DNA from: Pomphorhynchus laevis
Lineage: Eukaryota > Acanthocephala > Palaeacanthocephala > Echinorhynchida > Pomphorhynchidae
NCBI GenBank assembly: GCA_012934845.2
Contig: WNNJ02000583.1
Location: 124,001 to 188,000 of the forward strand
Length of the DNA: 64,000 nt
Reading direction: 5' to 3'
This document shows, one piece after another, positions 31,580 through 42,720 of this stretch; within the stretch, counting starts at the first letter, position 1, and the number at the start of each line of letters is the position of its first letter. Below the pieces are notes generated by a model. It was not told where the DNA came from. It ran no database searches and worked only from the letters and a program-made list of their open reading frames with translations. The position numbers were made by a program, and so were the translations under genes.

Positions 31580-32965
31580 GTACTCCATACTCCCTTAGTA
31601 CCTCCTACAACCTCTCGGGGAACTCCGAGGCAGCATTTACATCTTCCTGTTTCACAAGGTTTATTTATGCCTACATTGGAAATGTTGTCTTTTCTTTTGT
31701 TCAAGCCTGATCTCACAACTTTAGATTTAATTGTGTTACTTGTCCAGAAATATATGTTGGGCGGTCGTCTTATCGTCTTTTAATCTGGTAGAAGTTGGAT
31801 GCTCTTTGAATTTTGTGATTTATCTCTTTTGGTATTAGACTTAGTGAGGGGCCATATTTTAATCCAATGTAATTAGTTTTATTTTAATTTTTTGTTTTTC
31901 CGACATCCTTGTTTTTTTAATATTTGCGAGCTCTTTGGATCTGTTGGTAAACTTTTCGACATGCGTAGCTTCTTTCTCTCAGGTTATTTCTTAATATTTT
32001 AAGATGTTTTTTCTCGGGCTACTAGCATGGATCAGTTTTTCCTAATCCTGATCGCCTCGTTTAATATCATATTCGTTTTCGTCATCTTTGGATGTGCACT
32101 TCGTGCATGTAGATATGCCGGTTTCCACGATTCCTTCCGGTACAGCTTCGTTGGGATTTTTCCAGCGTCATCAAAATATATGGTAATGTCTAAGAAATTT
32201 ATTTTATCTCCACTGTTTGCAGAACGATAACATATCTTCTTCAGTGAACTTGTTAACTACTTCCGCTACTGTCATGTTTTTGTGGGATTATTATGAATAT
32301 GTCGTCAATATAACGTTTGTATAGCCGTGGTTTTTCTGATAATGTACTTAGTAATTTATGCTCTAGCCAGTACATATATATACTGGTACCACAGATGCGC
32401 CCATCGCTGTGCCACATACCTGTTTGAATGTTTCATCTTTGAATTCAAACACATTTCAAGTCAGTATGACATTTAGCGATTCGCACATAAACTCGATTAT
32501 AACTGATGACCATTCATGTTGCACCAATAATTCTCGCACTGCTTGTTTTCCATGGTCGTGAGGAATCGATGTGTATAAAACAGTCACATCCATTATTATT
32601 AGTGTGCCGCTTAATTAATCTGACCTTGATGATATGAATATATCCAGAATTTCGTCTGAACAACTCAAATGCGTTGGTATCGAATGTAATAGTTGATTAA
32701 GCATCTTACAAAGATACGAGCTTAACTTTTCAGTTATCGTGCCGCACGTACTCACGATAGATCTATCTGGACATGGTCATATATCCTTGTGCGTTTTTGG
32801 CCTCATGCAGAATATTCCAGGTTTAGGGTTTGCCGGCATAATACTTAACATTATTTCTTATCAAGAAAACCCTTTGGCATGCATTTTATAAGTAGATTCT
32901 CTACGTCACAGTATGTATCCATCATATCAGAGTCCGTTGTTTTTACATAAGAGTTAACATTAATA
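31580..32965 (-). mobile_element. PLE fragment: RT and linker
   Basis: Minus strand: IIMDVTVLYTSIPHDHGKQA (motif A, about 32605-32550), FKQVCGTAMGASVVPVYMYW (about 32430-32370), YKRYIDDIFIIIPQKH (catalytic YIDD, about 32320-32275), then a linker with RCKCC (about 31645). Several frame changes. The nuclease end is missing at the left. Confidence 0.75.
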
Positions 32966-32969
32966 GAAT

Positions 32970-33768
32970 TTCAAATCAAGTTAATGAGAAAGGTCCACTA
33001 AAGTTAAATTTCACTAAAGGAAATAAAGTAATTTTTTGGACTCAATGATCTATAAGGATATGGGAAAATTTAAGATTACATTTTATCGGAAACCTGAGTA
33101 TCATCCTTTGCACCTTCACATGTTTAGTTATCATCTACATTCGCTAAAGCGAAATGTTATCTACAATGAGGCGCTACGAATCAAACGTAACTGCACTGAC
33201 CTATTAGAATTTGAAAAACATGCAAACATTTTAGTACAACAACTGTTATCGCGGGGTTACAAAAGACGAATGATATATAACCAGATATCCAAAGTGCGAA
33301 TGCGAGATAATATAAAGGAATCAGCAGTCAACTTTAGACAGATACACAGAATGATACACTATTTTCAACCTTCAATAGGGAATATCAAGCAAGATATTAC
33401 ATTAGTACTCAAAATACAACAAGTGAACAAATTTCTAAGCCAGTAATCACTTTTCGCACAAAAAGAAGGCTTTTTGACATCTTAGTGCGATCTAAGTTAC
33501 AGGATGTAAAGTCTGATATGGAAAACAAAAGTGTGAAATGTAGCGACAAAAGATGCCGTTCTTGTGAATTAATGTGTAAGTTCGACTTTTTTGCAAGCAC
33601 TACAACCAAAGAGAAATTTACGATAAAAGGGAGAAATAATTGGAAACGAAAAGCTGTCATCTACGTCGGAACATGTAACCAATGCCGACAGCAATATGTG
33701 GGAGAAACCTCGGAAGAGTACGCAATCCGCGTTAAAGAACGAAAATACCAACATACCATAGAGGAAAA
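32970..33768 (+). mobile_element. PLE fragment: palm, thumb and GIY-YIG
   Basis: Begins at LKLNFTKGNKVIFLDSMIYK (FLD motif), thumb with NEALRIKRNCTDLLEFEKHA, then a second frame with KCSDKRCRSCELMC and the nuclease VIYVGTCNQCRQQYVGETSE. It faces away from the previous fragment and the two meet at about 32967, so the pair looks like two halves of PLEs back to back. Confidence 0.78.
33036..33446 (+). CDS. PLE palm end and thumb
   Basis: 136 residues. FKITFYRKPEYHPLHLHMFS is the strand after FLD. KRNVIYNEALRIKRNC and RGYKRRMIYNQI are thumb motifs. It ends just before a nuclease frame that starts at 33485 in another phase. Confidence 0.7.
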   Translation: MDSMIYKDMGKFKITFYRKPEYHPLHLHMFSYHLHSLKRNVIYNEALRIKRNCTDLLEFEKHANILVQQLLSRGYKRRMIYNQISKVRMRDNIKESAVNFRQIHRMIHYFQPSIGNIKQDITLVLKIQQVNKFLSQ

Positions 33769-34129
33769 TAGTTACATTTTTACCCATGTAGTTGTTGAGA
33801 CCTATGGGGGATGGAACGTTGGCGGACTACGTCTTATCCGTAGAATAGCGCGCAACCTTGCAGCTCGTCGAAACATCCCTCATTCACGGGTAGCTGAGGA
33901 ATTATTTCACCGAATATCAATCGCGCTAATTAGAGGGAATGCTAAGGCTCTCCCGAAGACCTGCCCCGATGACGACAACGGCTGGAATGAAGTGTCTATT
34001 GATTGCAATGAGGATCCTCAATATCAACTTTTTGCACTGCACCCCTCAACATCCATTATTGTCGGATCCAACCAGCAAATATTGCTGCAACATGGAAATG
34101 AACAGAATTGCAGTAGTGAGGAACTATAA
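33485..34129 (+). CDS. Chimeric ORF: PLE GIY-YIG nuclease joined to an RT-element C-terminal tail
   Basis: 214 residues. Residues 1-95: CxxC pair (KCSDKRCRSC) and GIY-YIG core (VIYVGTCNQCRQQYVGETSE, YAIRVKERKYQH). From about residue 96, VVVETYGGWNVGGLRLIRRI and FHRISIALIRGNAKALPKTC match the C-terminal tail of the YADD/YLDD RT family, not a PLE. The fusion is in frame with no stop at the junction (about 33768). It lacks the PLE nuclease's final Glu helix, so activity is doubtful. Confidence 0.65.
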   Translation: MRSKLQDVKSDMENKSVKCSDKRCRSCELMCKFDFFASTTTKEKFTIKGRNNWKRKAVIYVGTCNQCRQQYVGETSEEYAIRVKERKYQHTIEENSYIFTHVVVETYGGWNVGGLRLIRRIARNLAARRNIPHSRVAEELFHRISIALIRGNAKALPKTCPDDDNGWNEVSIDCNEDPQYQLFALHPSTSIIVGSNQQILLQHGNEQNCSSEEL

Positions 34130-35280
34130 ATTTCAAATCTAGTTGGAATGGAGGTACACGCCGTTACCGATAATTTCGGAAATTTTGGAATTCCGTGTGT
34201 TGTACGAGCGAGTGACAAGCGACTGTCTAGTAAGTACTTGGATATAACCGAGGAATACTTGTGGTTTGGCTCCCAAAGCGGGAAACGTTCAACAACGTGA
34301 CAGCATACAGAGACCAAAGCGAATATAGCAGGGAAGATAATTTCCAGTCTGCGGTTGGTTGTAGCGTGCATGTAGCTGCCGAGTGTTGCCTACAGCAAGG
34401 AGATAACCGCGATTGACACTGTGAGGCGGGTACTCCTCTGAATACGGAGTCGCGTGAAGTCATAAAAAATTAAATTGTTTATTAAATATAAATTAAATTA
34501 TATAATTATTACAAGTATTGCATATATAGTGCATGGAATAAAAATAATATTTATCCGGACAAATATAATACATGTGCATTGAATACTTACGTTGTCCGAA
34601 CATTAGAATTAGAAATTGACAAACTCTGTAGAATTGAATTTATGAGTTTTACCTAAATAGAAATTTTCGAATCAAATTATGAATGCTTTTGATTACATCA
34701 CTTCCATCTGAAGTTTGTTTTACCAATTAATTGATTAATTTAAATAGTTTAACATGATCATTAGTTTAACTTGATGGCTTTAAAATTTTATGAAAGAAAA
34801 TTTTTCTTTACCACGAATGAAATATATTCCTACGTTTCGTTACATGACAGTCACCAAGACAACAACAATATTCACTGTTTATCATTAAATTCACAATAAA
34901 ATAATTTGAATGCATAATTTTGAATTTGGGAATGAGTATTTTAATGAATGGTTAATATATAGTGACTCTATAATAAAGCAGATTGCATTTACCGTAACGG
35001 AATCTGTCATTGCATATAACTAATATTGATATATGCGTGGACAATAGAATGAACTACAACAAATGGTTTTGTATCGCAATATTTATTAATTTCATTCACA
35101 GGAATATCAGACCATAAGAGTAGTATTTTATGCTCTTCATTTGGCGTAACTTCATTCGTAATTAGAATTCATTCGTAAGGTAGTACGTTCATTTATACTT
35201 GATTTAGTTATATAAATAACTAAATTAAATAATTAAATAGTTATTATAAATTATGATTATTAGTAATTATAAATAACGAA
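34130..35280. other. No gene seen
   Basis: 34130-34460 is GC-richer sequence downstream of the chimeric ORF, perhaps its element's 3' untranslated part. From 34460 the sequence is AT-rich with no recognised repeat or exon. Confidence 0.35.
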
Positions 35281-35640
35281 ATTATTCCAACCATCTCTAA
35301 ACTTTTTAAGCGTCTTGTCCTCAAGCAAATTAACGTATATCCATTTTCATCCAACTTGTTTCCTCCGTTCTATGCTGCTTTTCGATCGAATCACTCTACT
35401 GAAATTATCTGTCTTAACGTTTAGAACTACTTATTTATCTCGCGGGATCAAAAATTATGTAGTATCATAGTTTCTATTGATCTCTCATCTGCTTTTGACA
35501 TCGTCAATCACTCGATTCTTCTCCATCGACTACGTCATGATTATGACTTCTCTTTACACACTGTGGTTTGGTTTTCTTCATATCTATCAAACCGTACTTT
35601 TCGCGTTTATTCTAACTCTTCTCTTTCCCATCCTTCTTGA
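35281..35640 (+). mobile_element. CR1-group LINE RT fragment
   Basis: Plus frame FPPFYAAFRSNHSTEIICLN, SIIVSIDLSSAFDIVNHSIL and FSSYLSNRTFRVYSNSS matches the LINE at 55.05-55.32 kb at about 65 percent of residues. One internal stop. A diverged older copy; only the RT finger/palm is present. Confidence 0.75.
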
Positions 35641-35726
35641 ATTTTTATTTTAGAATTGAATTATAGCATTTTATTATTTTGAATTTTGTTTAAAAATATA
35701 CGTACGATTTGAGTTCCTGAGCACGA

Positions 35727-35752
35727 CTGAGGAAGGATTTTTCCGAAACGCG
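35727..35752 (+). ncRNA. Hammerhead-like hairpin (candidate)
   Basis: CTGAGGA, A, GGA-TTTT-TCC, GAAACGCGTA. Canonical core words, 3-bp stem II, again one extra base, and a minimal ACGCGT stem III with a GUA triplet. Stem I not evident. Confidence 0.3.
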
Positions 35753-35896
35753 TATTATACTTCGCTTTTAAAGCCTTTTTCAATAAATTTGTATTTAACG
35801 AATTTTCTAAATTCATTATATATACGAAATATGGTTATTGGTCTCTACCTACAAAAAAACCTAGATTACTTTAATTTACGTTTCGCCTTGATGTTT

Positions 35897-35986
35897 TGTC
35901 GTGAATTAACTAACTTGTGTTTTAATGTTATTTGTTTTGTAGATGTTTTCAATAAAGCTACTTTAGCCTCACTTTGGATCTTAACA
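35897..35986 (+). repeat. 5' LTR of Gypsy fossil 1
   Basis: 90 bp, TGTCG...TTAACA, preceded by TGTTT (35892-35896). Unusually short for a Gypsy LTR. Contains AATAAAG, a possible polyadenylation signal. Confidence 0.88.
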
Positions 35987-38900
35987 ATTTATTGAAAACA
36001 TTTGTGTGAGCATTTGTTGTCAAGATGGACCCAGTCGGAAACGGATTGGCGAATGTTGATTATGCACGATATCTGCAGCCAAGTAAACTTACAATAGACA
36101 CAGAAGACGCAAACGGAGCGGATATTTGGAAACATTGGCTATCAACATTCGAAGCGTTTATCGAACACATCGGAGCTCCGTGTGAGATTCGATTAACGTT
36201 ACTGCGTAATTACGTTTCTCCTCAAATTTTCAAGTCAATTCAACAACTGTCTGATTATGCAGAAGCTATCAAGACGCTTCGATCGATGTTTGAGCGACCG
36301 ACCAATGTCATTTATGCTCGATATATACTATTCGCGAGGAGACAAGAAGATGCAGAAGATATTCAACACTACACTAATAGTTTAAAGCAACTAGCCTCAG
36401 AATGTAAGTTCGAAGAAGTATCGGCACAAGATCACCGAGATCAGGCAATTCTAAATGCGTTCATAGCGGGTATTTCCTCAAAGAAAATTAGAGAACGTTT
36501 ACTTGAAAACTGTACCTTAACACTAACAGACGCTTTTGAAATTGCAAAAGCTATGGAAAGTGCGGAAAAACGTTCAACGGTAATCGAAGGACCTTATTAT
36601 CGACTAGCTCATGTTTCCGACAGCAGAAAGGAAGAGGCGGCAGATCAACTGGCACAAATGAATGATAGAGTAGTTGCAACAATCAAAAGTAATTGGAAGT
36701 GCTCTTTTTGTGGAAGTCAATCAAAGCATAGTCGAGAATCTTGTCTGGCAAAAAATTCAATTTGCCATAAATGTCAGAAGGAAGGACATTTTGCAAGAGC
36801 GTGTCGATCTTCACAATTCGGTCGTAATAAATACTCTGCGTGCATTTCTTCAATACTGTCTGACCGAAAAGCTGTAGACCAAATATCCATTTGCAACAAA
36901 AGAGTAGAGTGTTTGTTTGACACAGGGAGTTGTTATAGTTTTATTCGAACTGATATTGTGAGTAAGATGAAATTGCCTATCGTCAGAGATATACGGCCTA
37001 TTACAATGGCCACTAATCGCTTCAAGACTTTAAATAAAGGCCATGTCACTACGTCCATCATCTGCAAGTCCCAAATTTATAAAAACATTATATTTCATGT
37101 TCTGGACGACTTATGTACCGAAGCAATATTGGGGATGGATTTTATAAATGAGCATAAGAGTTTCAAACTAAAATTGAATGGTCCTAGAAACGAATTGGTA
37201 ATTGCTGCTTTGCGATCTATAGATTTCAAGCCAGTTCGACCGTTTTCACATCTAAATGAACATTGCATTCCTATTGCAACGAGGTCTCGCCGGTATAATC
37301 CAGCCGATCGTGATTTTATTCGATCGGAGGTTCAGAAGTTATTGAAAGATGGGATTATCGAACCTTGTATTTCACCATGGCGAGCTCAAGTGGTAGTTAC
37401 GCGCTCGGAGAGACATAAACGCAGGGTTGTTATTGATTACTCACAAACGATAAATAAATATACATTGCTGGATGTCTATCCTTTGCCAAACTTACAAGAT
37501 CTTGTGTATGAAATTAGTAAATACAAATGGTTTTCTACAATTGACTTACAGTCTGCTTATCATCAAGTTCCTCTACATCCAGACGATAGACTATATACTG
37601 CCTTTGAAGCAGATGGAAGATTATATTGCTTTGCGAGATTGCCCTTTGGTTTGAAGAATGCAGTGTCATGCTTTCAGCGATGTATGGATCACATGATTGA
37701 AACAAATGAATTAAAAAGTACATTTGCCTATCTAGATAACATTACAATTTGCGGAATGACCCAACAAGAACACGACGAAAATCTGGGCAAATTCAACAGT
37801 GTCGCTACCAAGTGCGGGCTCACAATGAATACAACTAAATGTGAATTTAACAAGAAAGAAATAAAGCTTCTCGGCTACTTAATTTGTCAAGGAGTACTGA
37901 AACCAGATCCGGACAGATTGCAGGCTTTACATGAACTTCCCCCCCCTACGATGTCAGATCCTTACAACGAAGTATTGGACTCTTTGCTTACTACTCGTCT
38001 TGGATACCAGAATTTTCACAAAAGATTGAATTCTTGAGAAACGCTTTGTGCCTTTGAACGCTGAATCAAAACTGTCATTTGAAAAGCTTAAAGCAGATAT
38101 TGCGAGTGCTTCTTTATACCACATCGATAACGCTCAAGCGCTAACAGTCGAGACAGACGCTTCTGAAACGTGCATTGCGGCTACACTGAACGGAGACGGT
38201 CGTCCGATTGCGTTTTTTTCAAGAAAACTTTCTGTAAGCGAGCAGAGATGGGCAGCAATCGAGAAAGAGGCTTTAGCCATAGTGGAATCCCTTATTAAGT
38301 GGCAACATTTTCTTATCGGAAGGCATTTTAAAATCATCACAGACAAAAGATCAGTTAGTTTTATATTCAATTAACTAAACGGAAGCAAGATAAAAACGAC
38401 AAAATCCAACGTTGGAAAGCAGAATTGGCCAATTACGATTTTGAAATATTCTACCGCCCGGTATCTTTGAATGGACCAGCAGATACCTTATCTAGAATAT
38501 GTGCTACTTCCAATTTCGATAGAGGATTACGAGAACTTCACGAATCATTATACCACCCCGGTGTACGACGGTTAACTTATTATCTCTGATCACGGAATCT
38601 TCCATTCTCAGTAAATGATGTGAAAAATATTTGTGAACGTTGTGAAGCTTGTAAATTTTCTAAGCCTCGATTTTCAAATACCTGTACGGCTCATGTAATT
38701 AAAGCTACCCGCCCTTTTGAGCGATTATGCATAGATTTCAAAGGACCATTACCGAGTAATTCAAGATCCCGTTTCCTCCTTGTTGTGATTGATGAGTATA
38801 GTCGGTTTCCTTTTGCCTACGCGTGCCGCGATTTGTCTGCTAAAACTGTGTGTCATTGTTTGGACGAAATATTTGCTATTTTTGGTTGTCCAGAATATAT

Positions 38901-39685
38901 TCATTCGGATAGAGGTACGTCGTTTCTGTCATCGGATGTCAGACAATTTCTCAGTGAGAGAGGAATCGCTAGCAGTTTTACAACACCGTACAACCCAAGA
39001 GGTAACGGGCAATGCGAACGATACAATTCAACAATTTGAACAGCTATAACTACTACGTTACGTAGTAAACGAATGTATATTCATCAGTGGCAAATAATAT
39101 TACCAAGAGCACTCAATAGCATAAGGAGTCTTTTATGTACTTCAACCAACTACACACCTCACGAACGGATATTTTCTTACCCCAGAAAGAGTAATGAAGG
39201 CAAAACGTTTCCAAAATGGATGACCGATGGTGCATCTGTACTTGTCCGGAATCATAGACGTGAATCGAAATATGAACCAATAGGTTGTCCAGCTAAACTT
39301 GTGACTGCTAACAACAAATACGCTATCATCGAATATCCTAATCAACGACAAGGTGCGGTTTCTTTAAGGGACGTGGCTCCCGGTTTTGATATCGGACAAC
39401 GGTTGTCAGGTGGAGATAGCTGCCAAAATCTAATGATAGAAGATCATGAATGTACGAACGATACATCACAACTTACAACAACTACTAAAGATGATATTGA
39501 AAGCAGCTATAACCCTGATACCAGCTACAGCGACGATAAAACTGTGAGTACGGACGACGATACTTTAAACGATACTTTCAAAATATCCGACGAGAAAGGA
39601 AATGAAATTCTGCAGAGCAACGAAAGACCCGTGCGAAATAAAGCTACTCCCGCGTATCTACGAGATTATGTTTAGCGGAGGAGAA

Positions 39686-39775
39686 TGTCGTGAATTAACT
39701 AACTTGTGTTTTAATGTTACTTGTTTTGTAGATGTTTTCAATAAAGCTACTTTAGCCTCACTTTGGATCTTAACA
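39686..39775 (+). repeat. 3' LTR of Gypsy fossil 1
   Basis: 90 bp, one difference from the 5' LTR. Preceded by GCGGAGGAGAA (polypurine tract) and followed by the target duplication TGTTT (39776-39780). Confidence 0.88.
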
Positions 39776-39780
39776 TGTTT

Positions 39781-40130
39781 CTTAAAAAAATTTATGTCGT
39801 TATAATAAAAGAATTTTTTAACCAGTTATATATAATTAATATATTGCAATATATAATTTATAATATAATATGTTTTTGTTTTGTATTTTTCAATACAAAG
39901 CAAAAACAAAGACCTTAAAAAAATTCGGTTTCTAATAAACATACAATTTTTCAACTTACCAAAGTAAGAATTCAAGTCATGTAACGAATTATAAATTTAT
40001 TTTTATCGTTATTATTTCTACTGAATTTAAATTTGTCTTGGTTATATTAAGTTGTTACAAGATCTAATATACATACATGAACTCGTAAGTGGATGTATAT
40101 CTCTTAAACACAATTACAAACATCTTACAA
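39781..40130. other. AT-rich, no gene seen
   Basis: Separates the Gypsy fossil from the next RT element. Nothing recognised. Confidence 0.3.
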
Positions 40131-40135
40131 TACTC

Positions 40136-40345
40136 TCTTCTAACAACGAAGTCGTACGCCCAGGATACATCCCGGGGTGCGCAGTGCAGCTTACAGCTTA
40201 CAATCGGCTTCATTAATACGCTTATTGATACTCTATTCTAGCAACATTGATACGCTCATTGATACTCTTTTCTAACAACGAAGTCGTACGCCCAGGGTAC
40301 ATCCCGGGGTGCACAGTGCAGCTTACAGCTTACAATCGGCTTCAA
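40136..40345 (+). repeat. 75-bp direct repeat at the 5' end of copy A
   Basis: About 40136-40212 and 40270-40345 share TCTAACAACGAAGTCGTACG and GCAGTGCAGCTTACAGCTTA with two or three differences. Spacer about 57 bp. Probably duplicated 5' untranslated or promoter units. Confidence 0.75.
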
Positions 40346-40666
40346 TACACAATGCACAAAGGAAATCCCAGGAAATCGACTAGGTGCTGCGCTTGTTCTG
40401 TTTCGGCAGCTAAATGCAAAGGATGCGTATGTACAAGAGAGAAAAAACACTGTATTGACTGCTTAGCCCCAAATTGCACGAACAGAATCCATCCTCATGC
40501 CAACAAGAACATGGGTGAATCTCTCAGCACTTTTTTACTTGCGACCCAACAGCACAGGATACTGCCATTCCAAATGAACAATCGAATAGATGCTTCCCCT
40601 GCCCCGAACACATACTTCATCACAAACTGTGATAGAACAGGGTATTTCTTTGGACGAAATCTATAA
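40247..40666 (+). CDS. Copy A N-terminal Cys-cluster protein segment
   Basis: 139 residues. The likely natural start is the Met of MHKGNPRKSTRCCACSV (about 40352). The cluster reads C-C-A-C...CKGCVCTREKKHCIDCLAPN then CTNR: eight to nine Cys in 40 residues, nearly the same as the copy C domain at 63300-63410, so conserved and probably zinc binding (nucleic-acid binding is inferred). Confidence 0.65.
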   Translation: MIRSLILFSNNEVVRPGYIPGCTVQLTAYNRLQYTMHKGNPRKSTRCCACSVSAAKCKGCVCTREKKHCIDCLAPNCTNRIHPHANKNMGESLSTFLLATQQHRILPFQMNNRIDASPAPNTYFITNCDRTGYFFGRNL

Positions 40667-40994
40667 TGAAGTAATCCAGTGGAAGCCTCACCACCTTGAG
40701 CTGCCAAGATGTCGCGCGAGCCATGTATTTGTTGAAATGCTTGCTAGTTTGTACACTTCCGCAGCTAACGACCGTGGATCAATGCATACATGCCTCAAAA
40801 TGGCAACGGTCCTCTGCCAATTGGTACTTCAACGAATCCCATCCGCCGGTATTGCAGTTAGACGTAAATCTCTAGAAAGGAGAATAACCCTATGGCGAAA
40901 TAAAAATCTAACATCTCTACTAGCTGAAGCTCGAGTACTTCAAAAAAATCTATCGAACACTCGATACAGGCGACTCTCTAAAACCAAACTATAG
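40590..40994 (+). CDS. Copy A, helical segment before the RT
   Basis: 134 residues. The second half (MATVLCQLVLQRIPSAGIAV, RRITLWRNKNLTSLLAEARV) matches TVISQLILQGPLKGKISVCR and RRIKWWNDGRLDDLLAEAKY of copy C at 63780-63910. Function unknown. One frame change separates it from the Cys cluster. Confidence 0.55.
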   Translation: MLPLPRTHTSSQTVIEQGISLDEIYNEVIQWKPHHLELPRCRASHVFVEMLASLYTSAANDRGSMHTCLKMATVLCQLVLQRIPSAGIAVRRKSLERRITLWRNKNLTSLLAEARVLQKNLSNTRYRRLSKTKL

Positions 40995-41313
40995 TCCATA
41001 AGATTCATACAGCTATTCTCAGCAGGAAAACATATGCTGCGATGAAGATTTTACACTGCCCTATGGGATCATCGAAAATATTATCTTTAGACGAAGACGT
41101 AGAAAATATATCGGTAAGGAAGAGGTCAGAACAACTCCATCCAACGCAGTAGAAATATCCGCCAGCGCTAAGCTAAACAGTCCTATACCCGGCATAATTG
41201 ATCATCATCCAGTACAATTCGAAGATTTAAATGCGGCTGAAATAATTTGAGTCGCTAATAGATCACAAGGAGTAGTTGGTCCTTCGGGGGTTGATGCCCA
41301 GAGCTTTCGTTCA

Positions 41314-41655
41314 ATGCTCAAATCTTTTGGCCCGGAATCCCAAATGTTAGCTTCCAGTTTAGCGGACCTTACTATATGTCTGGCATTCACTCCTATTCCA
41401 TCAAAATTTCTCGAAGCATTTACGGCCAGCAGATTATTGCCATTTGACAAGAACACCGGTATCCGTCCTATAGAGGTCGGGGAGATCTCTATGAGAGTAA
41501 TTTGTAAAGTTATAGCTCGACGCATTAGTGATCACCTTCAAGCAGTTGCTGGATATCAACAGCTCTGTGCAGGACAGAGATGTGGGGTAGAAGTTGCCAT
41601 TCGTTCGGTCGGAAAACTTTTGCAGGACAACCTGGTTATTGTGCTCTTCAACTAG
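41314..41655 (+). CDS. Copy A RT, fingers
   Basis: 113 residues. FDKNTGIRPIEVGEISMRVI is the RT fingers block and AVAGYQQLCAGQRCGVEVAI is the family's CAGQ motif. Preceded in frame by GPSGVDAQSFRSM. A frame change near 41600 leads to the palm. Confidence 0.7.
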   Translation: MLKSFGPESQMLASSLADLTICLAFTPIPSKFLEAFTASRLLPFDKNTGIRPIEVGEISMRVICKVIARRISDHLQAVAGYQQLCAGQRCGVEVAIRSVGKLLQDNLVIVLFN

Positions 41656-42023
41656 ACGCCACCAATGCATTTAGCTGTGTAAACCGTCAGCTCGCGCTAG
41701 AAAATATAAGATTCACGGTTCCAGCACTAACAATTATATTACGTAATATATACGGAACTAACTCTACACTGTTAGTTGAGGACGAAGTAATACTTTCTAA
41801 AGAGGGTTTTACCCAAGGTGACCCCTTGACAATGTTGGCTTTCGCAGCAGTCACTCTACCGCTTATGAAACGCCTCAAACACATCTGTCCAGGAGTGATA
41901 CACAGATGGTATGCTGATGACGGAATTTGTGTTGGAACAACTGATGATTTGCTAGCTGTCTGGATGGAAATATATCAAATAGGGCCTCAATATGGGTTTT
42001 TCTTAAACAAAGAAAAATGCTAA
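41580..42023 (+). CDS. Copy A RT, palm with YADD
   Basis: 147 residues. QLDATNAFSCVNRQL is motif A, EGFTQGDPLTMLAFAAVT motif B, HRWYADDGICVG the catalytic motif C, and GPQYGFFLNKEKC motif D. All catalytic Asp residues are present. Confidence 0.78.
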   Translation: MWGRSCHSFGRKTFAGQPGYCALQLDATNAFSCVNRQLALENIRFTVPALTIILRNIYGTNSTLLVEDEVILSKEGFTQGDPLTMLAFAAVTLPLMKRLKHICPGVIHRWYADDGICVGTTDDLLAVWMEIYQIGPQYGFFLNKEKC

Positions 42024-42720
42024 CTTACTCAAAGCAGTAACCTATCTGAGGCAAGATCTATATTCCTAAACGTCGGAATAAAAATTATGACCTCAGGAAT
42101 GTGTGTACTTGGGTCTGCTATTGGAGATATAGCCTACACTGACAAATTTGTCAAGTCGAAAGTCAAAGAATGGAAGATGCTGGTAAGCAGACTAATCGAG
42201 ATTGCATAGGAGGAACCCCAAATTACTTATGCCGCTTTTACACAATCGTTGCAATTTAAATGGGCCTTTATCAGACGTTCATGTCTTACCTCTTATGGCG
42301 CTTACGATGAACTGACACTTTATATTAAAACAAAATTTTATACCTGCCATTATTGGGATCGAACTAAATGAAGTTAGGCAGTCAGTTTGTTTCTTACCTG
42401 TGAATGAAGAAGGACTTGGTATAAATGATCCTTTCTCTAATCCCGAATTGGATTGGGACCGTTCTAGAAGACTAAGCGAACCATTACTAGATGACTTTAT
42501 AGGGAAGTAACTTCGATCACGTCAAAATGATATAATAACTCGTATTAAGAATCAGAAGACACAAGTCAATGCCCAAATAAGACAACAAATACTGAACAAC
42601 AGTGATTCCATCGGAGTACGTCTGTGTCTTGCGAAAGTTAAGGGGGCATCCGCGTGGCTATCTTGCAAACCACTACGCAAGGATAATCTGAACCTAAGCC
42701 CGGTTGAATTTCGCGATGCC

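Larger units (their letters stand above)
35897..39775 (+). mobile_element. Ty3/Gypsy fossil 1 with both LTRs
   Basis: LTR-retrotransposon fossil in plus orientation. Parts in order: 90-bp 5' LTR, gag-like region with two zinc knuckles, protease, reverse transcriptase, RNase H, integrase and an integrase C-terminal tail, a purine-rich tract, 90-bp 3' LTR. No envelope gene is seen. The two LTRs differ at one position and a 5-bp duplication TGTTT flanks the element, so the insertion is recent on this scale, though such short LTRs date poorly. It is broken, with about three interruptions of the coding region. Confidence 0.9.

Noticed and set aside
33939-34463. Minus and plus ORFs overlapping the chimeric ORF end
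   Set aside because: Shadows or non-coding GC-richer sequence; no recognisable motifs.
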